In this document: piece after piece, positions 41,686-51,061 of the stretch
Layout of the letters: every line of letters begins with the position of its first letter
Numbering within the stretch: position 1 is the stretch's first letter
NCBI RefSeq assembly: GCF_037963865.1
Contig: NZ_CP150170.1
Location: 3,534,001-3,598,000, forward strand
DNA from: Paenibacillus sp. FSL R10-2734
GTDB lineage: Bacteria > Bacillota > Bacilli > Paenibacillales > Paenibacillaceae
DNA: 64,000 bases
Direction: 5' to 3'
Translations under genes and position numbers: made by a program
The notes under the pieces: model-generated
The model's input: only the letters and a program-made list of their open reading frames with translations
Database searches by the model: none
What the model was told of the DNA's origin: nothing

Positions 41686-42116
41686 TTGATTATAGAAAGG
41701 TGATCAAAAAGTTGCTACGTTTGCGCGCCAATCAGCACGACGTATTATTATGTAACGAAGTGTCGATTTCGTCTTTTGTCGAATCCTCTAGTACAGTGAT
41801 TTCACATTCATCCTTATTGATATGGTAATAAATCTATCTTGTAAAGATTTAATCGATGAAAAAATAATTTTATAGTTTTTAAATGAATTTCAAAGAGCAA
41901 AGCAGTAAAAATATAAGGCAGTCTACCAGTAGATCATACTAGTAAACGGCCTATTTCTGTTGGGATTTAATAGAGAGTCGGGTGGTTTTCTTTAAAAGCA
42001 GGATTATAAATTCCCAACTTTTTTTGGACATATATTGGGTTAACGAGAATATCAATATACAATAAAGCACTTGTTGAAGAAGACGAAAATACATTAACGG
42101 TTAGGAGAAATGAACG
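41686..42116 (+). other. Long leader of the exopolysaccharide operon
   Basis: About 430 bp from the promoter to the first operon gene. It holds a possible short reading frame (41712-41828), a TA-rich part and a strong imperfect hairpin at 41916-41952 (AGGC.GT.TAC.AGTA / TACT.GTA.AC.GCCT) followed by ATTTCTG. A leader of this length with a hairpin is usual for regulated EPS operons (antitermination or attenuation), but no known RNA family could be assigned by eye. Confidence 0.45.
41712..41828 (+). CDS. Possible leader peptide or gene remnant (38 aa)
   Basis: TTG 41712 follows AAAGGTGA with 8-base spacing directly after the EPS promoter, and the frame runs to TAA 41826-41828 (LRLRANQHDVLLCNEVSISS, then FVESSSTVISHSS). 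The spacing to the ribosome site is excellent. The beginning resembles the first strands of LytTR DNA-binding domains, so it might be the truncated start of such a regulator; this is weak. Real translation is unproven. Confidence 0.3.
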   Translation: MLRLRANQHDVLLCNEVSISSFVESSSTVISHSSLLIW

Positions 42117-42875
42117 ATGGAATTCGAACTAGGCAGCATTTTGAAACTAGTGAAACGTAGGCTGCTGTTCATCATTGTATTATGTATTGTTGCGGTCGGC
42201 ATTGCTAGCTTCGTAAGCTACTATGTCTTGAAACCGAAATACGAGGCGACTGCTTCAATTCTTATTCAAGGGGATAGGCAACAGAAAGCAATCAATGACA
42301 TTATGGCTGGGCAAAAACTAGTAACCACTTACGGAGAAATTATCCGAAGCAGTAGAATCGCTGAAGAGGTTGTTAGAAAGTTGGAATTAAACGTGAGCCC
42401 TGAAAAACTATTAGAAAAAGTTAAGACAAGAACAAGTAGTGAATCACTCGTGACGACGGTAATTGTGACGGATTCTAATGCTCAGCGGGCAACGGATATC
42501 GCGAATGGCTTTGGAGAGGCCTTCAACGGGAACATCCAAGCGATTATGGGGGTGGAAAATGTGGTGTTTCTTGATCGAGCCAAGGTTCCTTCTGAGGCGA
42601 TCTCTCCCAAGCCGGTCTTCAATATGGTCGTTGCTTTCGGATTAGCATTGATTGCTGGGATCGCAATTTCCATTCTACGGGAATTGGCGGAGAAGCCCGT
42701 GAGAAGCGCCAAGAACATTCAGTTGGATTTGCAGCTTCCTCTTCTGGGAACGGTGGGGAAATTGAAGCCACGGAAACGGCGGGCGAAGACGAAATCCAAT
42801 TCAGTAGAAGGAGCTAGTGGACATGAAGAAGAAAACGCCAAGCTTGTATTGCCTGGAACAACCGAAATCATCTAA
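42117..42875 (+). CDS. Polysaccharide co-polymerase (Wzz/YwqC-type)
   Basis: 252 residues: an N-terminal helix (RLLFIIVLCIVAVGIASFVSYYV), an extracellular Wzz domain (KPKYEATASILIQGD), then a second helix (FNMVVAFGLALIAGIAISI) after a proline-rich segment, and a basic C-terminal tail that would contact the BY-kinase. It sets chain length of the exported polymer and activates the kinase. It overlaps the kinase gene by about 53 bp. GGAG precedes ATG 42117. Confidence 0.92.
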   Translation: MEFELGSILKLVKRRLLFIIVLCIVAVGIASFVSYYVLKPKYEATASILIQGDRQQKAINDIMAGQKLVTTYGEIIRSSRIAEEVVRKLELNVSPEKLLEKVKTRTSSESLVTTVIVTDSNAQRATDIANGFGEAFNGNIQAIMGVENVVFLDRAKVPSEAISPKPVFNMVVAFGLALIAGIAISILRELAEKPVRSAKNIQLDLQLPLLGTVGKLKPRKRRAKTKSNSVEGASGHEEENAKLVLPGTTEII

Positions 42876-43530
42876 TGGAGATCAATTCCGAACGATACGC
42901 TCCAATATTCGCTATACCCGAGTAGGTGGAGAAATCCGATCTTTATTGGTCACAAGCTCACTTCCAGATGAAGGCAAGTCGACAGTGGCAATGAACTTGG
43001 CCATAGCCATGGTGGAAACGGGTAGAACCGTGCTGCTGATAGATGGAGATTTGCGCACGCCAACTGTGCATAAGGCATTCGATCTACCCAATTGGGTCGG
43101 ATTAAGTAGTATCCTAGTGGATCAAACCCGTGTGGAGGATTGTATTATTCCTATTGAGGATTCAGAAGGACTTTTTGTACTGACATCGGGTCCGATCTCC
43201 CCCAATCCGGCTGATTTACTAGGATCAACAGGAATGAAAAGGTTATTCGCAGAGCTTAGTGAGAAATTTGATACGATTGTCATCGATTCTTCTTCTGTGT
43301 TAATGCCTTTTTCGGATGCCCTTATCTTGGCGAAGATGACCGAGGGGGTACTGTTAGTTGTAAAATCCGGGAAAGTGCTCTTGAAGCATACCAACTCTGC
43401 GAAACAGATACTTGAGCAGCAAGGGGCACATATTTTGGGAGCGGTTTTGAATTATCGAAAAGGTAGAAAACGTTACAAAATTCGCAGTGAAGATTTTGCC
43501 GATTGGGCCTCATCTTCAGGACTGGTCTAA
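42823..43530 (+). CDS. BY-type tyrosine kinase (CpsD/YwqD-like)
   Basis: 235 residues from ATG 42823. Walker A is SSLPDEGKSTVAMNLA, Walker A' is VLLIDGDLRTP, and Walker B is FDTIVIDSSSV (the usual TPP is SSS). The C-terminus has few tyrosines (NYRKGRKRYK) in place of the dense YYGYY cluster used for autophosphorylation. It should control polysaccharide assembly with the preceding co-polymerase; its phosphorylation capacity may be reduced. No cognate tyrosine phosphatase is in the window. Confidence 0.9.
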   Translation: MKKKTPSLYCLEQPKSSNGDQFRTIRSNIRYTRVGGEIRSLLVTSSLPDEGKSTVAMNLAIAMVETGRTVLLIDGDLRTPTVHKAFDLPNWVGLSSILVDQTRVEDCIIPIEDSEGLFVLTSGPISPNPADLLGSTGMKRLFAELSEKFDTIVIDSSSVLMPFSDALILAKMTEGVLLVVKSGKVLLKHTNSAKQILEQQGAHILGAVLNYRKGRKRYKIRSEDFADWASSSGLV

Positions 43531-43536
43531 CGGATT

Positions 43537-44772
43537 ATGACACTTGCTTCTCTTCGTTATTTATTCGGGAATATCACATACGCAGGCGCTCAATTCGTGA
43601 TAGTAATATTGCTTAATAAATTTGGCTCAACCGAAATCGTTGGACAATATTCGTTAGGGCTTGCGGTGACTGCTCCCATCTTCATGCTGTCGCATCTGCA
43701 TCTGCGTTCAGTCTTGATCGTTGACACATCGGGGAAATATCTTTTTGGAGATTTTTTTGGACTTCGCCTCGTGACAACCGCAGTGGCGTTCACGATTACA
43801 GCAGGCTGTTGCATAATCAGTGGTTTTGATTGGAATACAGCTTTAGTCATATTTTTCATCGGATTGTATAGAATTGTTGAGTCGGTCAGCGATATTTTAT
43901 TGGGTATCGTTCAGAAGCAGGAACGGCTAGATCAAATCTCTTTCTCGAGAGCTGCTAAAGGATTGTTCTCCATACTTGTCTTCGCCCTCGTATTTATCCC
44001 TACACAGAGTCTCATTCTAGCGTTATTAGTCATGATTATCGGGTGGTTAGCGATAACCATTGGATATGATGCACGCAAAGCGAGAGCACATACGTCGCTC
44101 AGACCTCTTTTTAACAAAAGACGTATATGGGGCTTACTAATCGTAAGTTCACCCCTTGGTGTTGTGCTGGCGTTGATGTCGCTAAATACGAATATCCCAC
44201 TATACGCGATTTCATACTTTAAAGGTGAACATGACTTAGGTGTATACGCTACGCTCTCATACATGATCGTTGCCTGCAATGTTGTTGTTACTGCACTCGG
44301 TGAAGCGATAACACCACGTCTTGCCCGCTGGCACGCTGCCGGACGACATAAGGAGTTTGTCTCTTTACTCAGTCGAATGATTGCAATGGGCGTAGGAATT
44401 AGTGCGATCGCTTGTTTGATCGGATGGATGTTTGGTCATCAGCTACTAACATTACTATTCAGTCCAGATGTGGCTGCAGAGATAGGTTTATTTCATTGGT
44501 TGCTCATTTCTACCGTATTGGTATTTGTTTCGTCTTACTTGTGGTATGCCATAACGGCTACCGGGAAGTACAAAGCGCAGATTCCATTGTTTCTGTGTTC
44601 GGTGATCACTAATGGGCTTTCTTGTCTAATATTCGTGCCTATTTACGGGGTGTTAGGTGCTGCGATGGGCGCTAGTTTGGCATTATTCGTTCAGATGATT
44701 GGCAGTGTGATCGTACTTTTCTTGGTCATCCGTCAGGCAAGGAATCAGGTACAACGGGAATTGGCCGCATAG
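43537..44772 (+). CDS. Polysaccharide flippase (Wzx-like)
   Basis: 411 residues with about 12 helices of the MATE/Wzx fold (LFGNITYAGAQFVIVILLNKFGSTEIVGQYSLGLAV; FVPIYGVLGAAMGASLALFVQ). It moves the lipid-linked repeat unit across the membrane. It begins 6 bp after the kinase gene with no strong ribosome site, consistent with coupling. Confidence 0.88.
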   Translation: MTLASLRYLFGNITYAGAQFVIVILLNKFGSTEIVGQYSLGLAVTAPIFMLSHLHLRSVLIVDTSGKYLFGDFFGLRLVTTAVAFTITAGCCIISGFDWNTALVIFFIGLYRIVESVSDILLGIVQKQERLDQISFSRAAKGLFSILVFALVFIPTQSLILALLVMIIGWLAITIGYDARKARAHTSLRPLFNKRRIWGLLIVSSPLGVVLALMSLNTNIPLYAISYFKGEHDLGVYATLSYMIVACNVVVTALGEAITPRLARWHAAGRHKEFVSLLSRMIAMGVGISAIACLIGWMFGHQLLTLLFSPDVAAEIGLFHWLLISTVLVFVSSYLWYAITATGKYKAQIPLFLCSVITNGLSCLIFVPIYGVLGAAMGASLALFVQMIGSVIVLFLVIRQARNQVQRELAA

Positions 44773-44804
44773 AGGCAATTTCTCATAGGAAAGTAGGGGC
44801 TTGT

Positions 44805-46076
44805 ATGACATCTGTACCCGTTGTAGGGAAACCCTACACCATGCGTAATTTATTTCTGTTTGCGGTTATGGGTTACATCATCTGCCTTCCAGCTCAAATT
44901 GATATCGGCGGCGCCTTTCGAATCGCACCCTCTGATCTCTTCTTAATGCTAGGTTTGTTTGCAGCAGGTTTACACCTCAAAGTGGACCCGAGGCAATTCA
45001 GTTCATGGCATTGGGGGATGTTGTTTATCTTCGTCCTCGCTTCATTTGTATCCATTTGGCGCAATGGATTCATTACGCAATACGCGCTATTGCAAAAGGA
45101 TGTTGGCTTCATTCTCCTACTGCTGACTTATATCATGCTTATCCAGGCTGTAGACAGCTGGGATCGGTTATATAAAATGCTACAAGCCTTTCTGATCAGT
45201 GTGCTGATTTTCAATGGCGTCGCTTTGTTCGATTTTTTTAGCGGAGTCAAAGTGCCGTTTATGGTGCAAGACGGTCGACTGTCCGGGATGCTAATTGATC
45301 CGAATGCATACGGCGGATTATTAGTAACGGCTTTCGCCATTCATATTATGACGAGCGGTGATGGGGTGAAGCTTCTTCCGGGATGGGTGAGTACGTTAGC
45401 GACGATAACCTTAGCCGGGGGCATTATGATGACCTTTTCACGATCGTCATGGATTGGCCTTTTCCTTGTTCTTCTTACACTTCTGCTGACTAATCCTTCT
45501 CATCTTCTCAAGATCGGCATGGGGTTTAGCGTCGCGTTTGTAGCATTGCTGTTGTATAAAGGCACAGCTTATCTGGATGTGCTTGGGAATATGGCCAGTA
45601 GACCTTCGCAGATTCAGTCACGTCTTGACATCATTGGGAAGGCGGTGGATTGGATCGCACAAAGTCCATTGTTAGGGATTGGACTCGGTACTTATAACTA
45701 TGAACTGCGCATTATTATCCATAATACTCCGATCTGGTTTATGACGGAATTTGGCTTACTGGGCCTGATCGTGTATGGCGGATTCATGCTCTGGTTCTTC
45801 ATCGTTGGGATCCGTTCTTATCGCGCGGCTGACAAGGTGAACAGACCGATCATTATGGCATTACTGCTGTCTCACGCAGCGATGATTGGACTTTCGATGG
45901 GAATAGAAGCCTTATTCCAGCGGTACTGGTGGTTCATGATGGCTATGAACGCAGCTTGCATCCGATTAACGAATACGGGGTGGAAAGGAGTGAGGCGGTA
46001 TCGAACCAAAGGCATTGAAAGGCCAACCGGGGGTAAGCTACGACAACCAACCGAACAGGCGCAACAAGCGCATTAA
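44805..46076 (+). CDS. O-antigen ligase/Wzy-type polysaccharide polymerase
   Basis: 423 residues with about 11 helices. The Wzy_C pattern SRSSWIGLFLVLLTLLL and the extracellular loop SRPSQIQSRLDIIGKAVDWIAQSPLLGIGLGTYNYE near residues 265-300 are characteristic. It joins flipped repeat units into polymer outside the membrane. The glycosyltransferase gene starts inside its last 62 bp. Confidence 0.88.
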   Translation: MTSVPVVGKPYTMRNLFLFAVMGYIICLPAQIDIGGAFRIAPSDLFLMLGLFAAGLHLKVDPRQFSSWHWGMLFIFVLASFVSIWRNGFITQYALLQKDVGFILLLLTYIMLIQAVDSWDRLYKMLQAFLISVLIFNGVALFDFFSGVKVPFMVQDGRLSGMLIDPNAYGGLLVTAFAIHIMTSGDGVKLLPGWVSTLATITLAGGIMMTFSRSSWIGLFLVLLTLLLTNPSHLLKIGMGFSVAFVALLLYKGTAYLDVLGNMASRPSQIQSRLDIIGKAVDWIAQSPLLGIGLGTYNYELRIIIHNTPIWFMTEFGLLGLIVYGGFMLWFFIVGIRSYRAADKVNRPIIMALLLSHAAMIGLSMGIEALFQRYWWFMMAMNAACIRLTNTGWKGVRRYRTKGIERPTGGKLRQPTEQAQQAH

Positions 46077-47322
46077 CAAGAGATTCGGGAGCATACCTGC
46101 TGAAGACTCTAGGCCAGTAAGAGTTGCTTTTGTAGCCTCCATTTATGGGCATTTCGTGAGTTTTCATCTACCTTACATGGAGTTATTACAGCAAAAGGGT
46201 TGTGAAGTTCATGCTTACGCGCAGCCAGGGGAAGCGAGATTACGCTTAGAAGAGAAGGGGATCGTGTGCCATGATGTGCCCATTCAGCGCAGCCCTTTGC
46301 AGATGCGGAACTGGGCCGCTCTAGGGATATTAACGGAAAGCTTCAAGAAGGAGGGGTTCCAGTTCGTCCATGTACATACGCCAGTCGCCTCGATTCTCGG
46401 ACGGATTGCGGCCCATAGAGCAGGTGTACCTTGCACATTGTATACAGCTCACGGCTTTCATTTCTTCAAGGGAGCCCCTCTGCTGAACTGGATGCTTTAT
46501 TATCCGTTAGAACGGCTGATGGCTCGTTGGACAGATGTGTTGATTACCATAAATAGTGAAGATCATGAACGTGCCCAGAAATTTTCTGTTCGAAAAAAAG
46601 TGACCTATGTAAGTGGTGTCGGACTTGATCTCCAGGTTTACGGTAGTGAACAGGAGCATTGTGAAGCTGCGAAGGAAAAGGCAGAAAGGCGACGCCAACT
46701 ATTTAATCTGCGGAAGAGTGACAATGATGAACTTCCTTTCGTCGTCCTATGCGTTGCTGAACTGAACGCTAACAAGAACCAGAAGCAGCTGATCGAAGCA
46801 CTGGGACAGTTGGGCGTTCTAGCAGGTAATATCCATCTGGCTTTTGCAGGTACGGGGCCGTTCGATCACACACTAACGGAACTTGCTAATCGGCTAGGAG
46901 TTAACGATCAGGTGCATCTGCTTGGGTACCGTAAGGATATTCCGGATCTACTTAGAGCGTGTGATGTAGCTGCTCTAGTATCCTATCGCGAGGGATTACC
47001 TCGGGCGATTATGGAGGCGATGGCAGTAGGAAAACCTGTGATCGGTACGCATATTCGGGGAATTCGCGATTTGATCGAACATGAGTCAACGGGCATGTTG
47101 GTTCCAGTTGATGATATTACCGTTACCGCTAAGGCATTAATTCAACTACGTGATGATCCTGCATTAACCAAGGCGATGGGGGAAGCGAACAAGGAGAGGA
47201 TCATTCGCTATGGTCTGCCTGCGGTGCTTCGTGCAATGGACTCGATCTATGTTGAAGCGCTGAATAAGGGGGAAACATTGAGGCTTCCGTCTGAAATGCA
47301 TGCGAGTCTGTCGGGAGATTGA
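46015..47322 (+). CDS. Family 4 glycosyltransferase
   Basis: 435 residues, GT-B fold: VRVAFVASIYGHFVSFHLPYMELL at the start, DVLITINSEDHERAQKF in the middle, and the GT4 donor motif YREGLPRAIMEAMAVGKPVIGTHIRG (E-x7-E) near residue 330. It resembles EpsD/PglA-type enzymes that add the second or later sugar to an undecaprenyl-linked sugar. The TTG start at 46015 overlaps the polymerase gene; the first 30 residues are weakly supported and a later start cannot be excluded. Confidence 0.88.
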   Translation: MKGQPGVSYDNQPNRRNKRINKRFGSIPAEDSRPVRVAFVASIYGHFVSFHLPYMELLQQKGCEVHAYAQPGEARLRLEEKGIVCHDVPIQRSPLQMRNWAALGILTESFKKEGFQFVHVHTPVASILGRIAAHRAGVPCTLYTAHGFHFFKGAPLLNWMLYYPLERLMARWTDVLITINSEDHERAQKFSVRKKVTYVSGVGLDLQVYGSEQEHCEAAKEKAERRRQLFNLRKSDNDELPFVVLCVAELNANKNQKQLIEALGQLGVLAGNIHLAFAGTGPFDHTLTELANRLGVNDQVHLLGYRKDIPDLLRACDVAALVSYREGLPRAIMEAMAVGKPVIGTHIRGIRDLIEHESTGMLVPVDDITVTAKALIQLRDDPALTKAMGEANKERIIRYGLPAVLRAMDSIYVEALNKGETLRLPSEMHASLSGD

Positions 47323-47384
47323 TCATTCACGCACCTATAAAAGGCGAGTAAATGAACTTTTAGTTAATTAGGGAGAAAGAAGTG

Positions 47385-49295
47385 ATGAGAATGCGGATCG
47401 TCCGTTTGGTCATGTTGGATGCGGGGATTATTGCAGCTTCAGTGTGGCTTGTGTTTTTACTTCGGTTTGATTTTCAAATCCCTGAGATGTACGTATGGAT
47501 GCTTCCGTGGGCAATATTCATTCACATTGCGGTGTATGCGGCCTTCTCATTCGGATTCAAAGTGTATAACAACATTTGGCGATACACGGGAATGAGAGAG
47601 TTACTCCAGCTTCTAAAAGTGAGTGCATTAACACTCGTTGGAGTGATTGTTGTCAATGTATCCACGCATGCAGTGGTCCCTTCCTATCGACTACCAATTT
47701 CTATTTATTTTGCAGCGGGTTATGTGTTTCTCGGCATTGTCGGATTACGAATGGTAAAACGTCTTCTAAATGATGGGTTTGAGACAGCGGGTGCGAAGGA
47801 TTCCTTCGAAGGAAATCTTCTAATCGTAGGAGCTGGTAAGGCAGGAATCCTCGTTACTAAAGATATCAAGCATTCAAAGTTTAAATTTATGAATCCGGTC
47901 GCCTTCATTGATGATGATACATTCAAACAAAAGCTGGAGGTTATGGGGCTGCCGATTGTGGGTAACCGAAAATTCATTCCCGAGGCAGTGAAGCAGTTGG
48001 ATATTTCTTTCATTATTATTGCGCTTCCGACGGCTCCGCATAACGACTTAATGGAGATCATCGAGATCTGTAAATCAACAAAAGCACAGATTAAGCTAAT
48101 GCCGAGCATGACAGAAATTTTGGACGGGAAAATGGCAATCAATCGGATCCGTGAAGTGTCCGTAAATGATTTGCTAGGTAGAACTCCAGTAGAAATTAAC
48201 ACGGAAGAGATTCGCGAGAATTTGGGGAGTGAGTGTATCCTCATCACGGGTGCAGGAGGCTCCATTGGGTCGGAACTGTGCCGACAGCTCGCTGCCTATC
48301 GTCCGAAGGAGATGCTGCTTCTTGGACACGGGGAGAACAGTATTTACCTGATTGAACAAGAGCTACGCAAGCTATACCCTGAGCAGAAGATTCAGCCCAT
48401 CATTGCTGATATTCAGGATGTTTCTCGGATCGAAAGTGTTTTCCAGAATTTCCGACCTTCGATCGTGTATCACGCCGCCGCGCACAAGCATGTTCCCCTC
48501 ATGGAGATGAATCCGGTGGAGGCAGTTAAGAACAACGTTATCGGAACAAGGAATGTAGCGGAGGCGAGTGCCAAATATGGCGTTAAGCGGTTCATACTAA
48601 TTTCTTCCGACAAAGCAGTTAATCCAACCAGTGTTATGGGAGCTACGAAGCGGGCTGCAGAAATGATTATTAATGATCAGAATTCATCCAGCAAGACAGT
48701 TTTTGCCGCTGTACGTTTCGGTAATGTGCTTGGTAGTCGGGGGAGCGTTATCCCGTTATTCAAAAGACAAATCGAGAGCGGTGGCCCGGTTACGGTTACC
48801 CATATGGATATGGTGCGGTATTTCATGACGATCCCTGAAGCAGTGCAGTTGGTAATCCAGGCAAGTGTACTGGCGCAAGGGGGCGAGGTGTTCGTGCTTG
48901 ATATGGGTAAGCCGGTTCGTATATATGATCTTGCGAGAGATTTAATACGTTTGTCAGGCCTAGAACCCGATAAAGATATCCCGATTGTGATCACGGGGAT
49001 TCGTCCTGGAGAGAAATTATATGAGGAGCTCCTGACGGAAGAGGAAGGCCTTCAAGTCACCAATAATTATCGCATCATGATCAGTCGTCCGCAAAGTGTT
49101 TCCAGATCCGAACTGAATTTGGTCCTTGGTGTTCTGGAGAATTTGTGCAAACGTTACGAATTTGTGCCAAGCAGCTATCAGATTAAGAAATTGTTAAAGC
49201 AGCTTATTCCGAGTTATTCGGGCTTTCAAGAAGAACCTCAGGTGGCTACTCATGAGCTTGAACGGATCAAATCCGAAGTTCATGCGGGGATCTGA
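47385..49295 (+). CDS. Membrane UDP-sugar 4,6-dehydratase (PglF/EpsC/CapD type)
   Basis: 636 residues from ATG 47385, GGGAGAAAG upstream (GTG 47382 is possible). Four N-terminal helices, an IVGAGKAGILVTKDI Rossmann-like domain and the SDR catalytic domain (LITGAGGSIGSELCRQLA; SSDKAVNPTSVMGATKRAAEM) follow. Met stands where most SDRs have the Tyr of YxxxK, as in WbpM-type dehydratases. It converts UDP-GlcNAc to the 4-keto-6-deoxy sugar used by the aminotransferase at 53050. Confidence 0.93.
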   Translation: MRMRIVRLVMLDAGIIAASVWLVFLLRFDFQIPEMYVWMLPWAIFIHIAVYAAFSFGFKVYNNIWRYTGMRELLQLLKVSALTLVGVIVVNVSTHAVVPSYRLPISIYFAAGYVFLGIVGLRMVKRLLNDGFETAGAKDSFEGNLLIVGAGKAGILVTKDIKHSKFKFMNPVAFIDDDTFKQKLEVMGLPIVGNRKFIPEAVKQLDISFIIIALPTAPHNDLMEIIEICKSTKAQIKLMPSMTEILDGKMAINRIREVSVNDLLGRTPVEINTEEIRENLGSECILITGAGGSIGSELCRQLAAYRPKEMLLLGHGENSIYLIEQELRKLYPEQKIQPIIADIQDVSRIESVFQNFRPSIVYHAAAHKHVPLMEMNPVEAVKNNVIGTRNVAEASAKYGVKRFILISSDKAVNPTSVMGATKRAAEMIINDQNSSSKTVFAAVRFGNVLGSRGSVIPLFKRQIESGGPVTVTHMDMVRYFMTIPEAVQLVIQASVLAQGGEVFVLDMGKPVRIYDLARDLIRLSGLEPDKDIPIVITGIRPGEKLYEELLTEEEGLQVTNNYRIMISRPQSVSRSELNLVLGVLENLCKRYEFVPSSYQIKKLLKQLIPSYSGFQEEPQVATHELERIKSEVHAGI

Positions 49296-50411
49296 GTGAT
49301 GAAGTCGTTTATGAGCGCCTGGAAAAAAAGATTGCGGGGCAAGCGGGACAAGGAAATCACAGGAAAGCGTATAGTCTTGAGGCGAATTGGAAGATTCGCC
49401 CTGATTGCTTTTTTTATTGTGATTGTCGTTGGTGGGATCTGGATTAAAGGGGTGTTAAATCCTGAGCAGCGATTTCAAAAGGCTGTCCTTAATCCATTGA
49501 CGATACCTAGCTCTAAAATTTCTGTGGAACCTGCAGCAAGCTCACAGTCAAATGGGATTCTGAATAGCTCAGCAATTACGGATGACCTAGTACTACCATC
49601 GTCTGAACCAACAGCGACACCTGCTGCAGCCGATAAAAAAACTTCATCTTTCAATGTGGTGTTAATTGGAACAGATACCTGGGGCGGGGAAATCTCGCGC
49701 GCTGACACCATTATGGTTGCACATGTGATGCCGGATCAGCGAAAAGTGAATATTGTCTCAGTACCGCGAGACACAAAAGTTTATGTGCAAAATGTTGGAT
49801 ATACCAAGATTAATCATGCTCATATAGTTGGGGAGTCAAAAGGCGGGAATCAGCAGGGAACGCTGACGCTCATTCAAGCAGTCAGCGACTTTATGAATAT
49901 CCCCATTCATCATTACATCAAGACGAACTTCTCCGGTGTTCGTGATTTCATCGATTCGATTGGCGGGATCGATATGGTAATCGATCAGGATGTGACCATA
50001 ACCCCAGAGATCACCATCAAGAAAGGTGAGCAGCATCTGGATGGCGTGCACGCACTATACCTAGCGAGGGAGCGATATTCGACTCCGGATGGTGACTTTA
50101 GTCGCCAAGAGGAACAATTTAATATCGTTAGAGCAGTGGCCAATAAGCTATTAAGCCCTGAGCATCTTCCAGATCTGGCGGGATTATTACTTCATGAAAA
50201 GAAAGACATTATCGATACAAGCTTCAGCGACAGTGATTTGCTCAGCTTGGCTTGGTTGTTCAAGGGGATAGCTTCCGCAGATTTCAAATACGAGCAGATT
50301 CCGGGTAAAAACAGCTTTGCACCTGATCCATTAGTCGGAACTAAGGTGTACTACTGGAGTGCTGATTTAAAGCAGGTGAACTCACTTAAGGAACGTCTTT
50401 TTACGGATTAA
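49296..50411 (+). CDS. LytR-CpsA-Psr (LCP) family protein
   Basis: 371 residues: a basic cytoplasmic start, one helix (RFALIAFFIVIVVGGIWI), a Ser/Ala/Pro-rich linker, then the LCP domain (FNVVLIGTDTWGGEISRADTIMVAHV, IVSVPRDTKVYVQ, LARERYSTPDGDFSRQEEQ). LCP enzymes transfer polymers from undecaprenyl pyrophosphate to peptidoglycan, so part of this polysaccharide is probably wall-attached. GTG 49296 or ATG 49299 starts it, directly after the previous stop. Confidence 0.92.
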   Translation: MMKSFMSAWKKRLRGKRDKEITGKRIVLRRIGRFALIAFFIVIVVGGIWIKGVLNPEQRFQKAVLNPLTIPSSKISVEPAASSQSNGILNSSAITDDLVLPSSEPTATPAAADKKTSSFNVVLIGTDTWGGEISRADTIMVAHVMPDQRKVNIVSVPRDTKVYVQNVGYTKINHAHIVGESKGGNQQGTLTLIQAVSDFMNIPIHHYIKTNFSGVRDFIDSIGGIDMVIDQDVTITPEITIKKGEQHLDGVHALYLARERYSTPDGDFSRQEEQFNIVRAVANKLLSPEHLPDLAGLLLHEKKDIIDTSFSDSDLLSLAWLFKGIASADFKYEQIPGKNSFAPDPLVGTKVYYWSADLKQVNSLKERLFTD

Positions 50412-50434
50412 GAGAAAGACGGGAGGAGACTAAC

Positions 50435-51061
50435 ATGTATCGCTATATGAAACGAAGCTTCGATCTAGTGGGAGCGATCGTTATGTTATGTATATTTAGT
50501 CCAGTTCTGGCTGTGGTGGCGTTGTTGATTCGAATGAAGCTTGGAAGCCCAATCTTGTTCAAGCAGCAGCGACCAGGACGGGGAGAGAAACCCTTCTTCA
50601 TCTACAAATTTCGAACCATGGCTGAACTTTATGATACGCAGGGACAGCTATTACCGGATGAGCGACGATATATCAAGTTTGGTGGAATCATCCGCAAGCT
50701 AAGTCTGGATGAGCTGCCGCAATTGGTGAATGTTGTGAAGGGAGAAATGAGCCTAATTGGCCCAAGACCCTTACTCATGCGTTACAGCCCGCACTACTCC
50801 GAACGGGAGAGATTGCGATTCTCTGTAAGACCAGGAATTACGGGATTAGCACAGGTGTCAGGACGCAATACTTCGTCGTGGAAAGACCGTCTTTCGTATG
50901 ATGTCACCTATGTCGAGAATCTAAGCTTAAGACTTGATGCGCTGATTTTATGTAAAACCGTATTGAAGGTGATTCGCCAAGATGACGTTGTAGCCAATCC
51001 AGGTCGGCATAGCCTACCTCTGGATGAGTATAGGCTGAATAAAAAGGAGGGGCAGGCATGA
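50435..51061 (+). CDS. Initiating sugar transferase (PglC/EpsL-like phosphoglycosyltransferase)
   Basis: 208 residues: membrane-reentrant N-terminal helix (MKRSFDLVGAIVMLCIFSPVLAVVALLIRMKLG), then catalytic KFRTM and KFGGIIRKLSLDELPQLVNVVKGEMSLIGPRPLL, and PGITGLAQVSGRN. The small size marks a monotopic PglC-type enzyme that places sugar-1-phosphate on undecaprenyl phosphate. With the dehydratase and aminotransferase, the first sugar is likely a diamino-trideoxy hexose. It overlaps the next gene by ATGA. Confidence 0.92.
   Translation: MYRYMKRSFDLVGAIVMLCIFSPVLAVVALLIRMKLGSPILFKQQRPGRGEKPFFIYKFRTMAELYDTQGQLLPDERRYIKFGGIIRKLSLDELPQLVNVVKGEMSLIGPRPLLMRYSPHYSERERLRFSVRPGITGLAQVSGRNTSSWKDRLSYDVTYVENLSLRLDALILCKTVLKVIRQDDVVANPGRHSLPLDEYRLNKKEGQA

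Noticed and set aside
41916..41952. Known EPS leader RNA (EAR or JUMPstart)
   Set aside because: A hairpin is present, but no conserved sequence of either could be recognised by eye; kept only as an unassigned structure.
47720..48265. 181-codon minus-strand frame inside the dehydratase gene
   Set aside because: Antisense to conserved catalytic motifs; low-complexity composition typical of a shadow frame.
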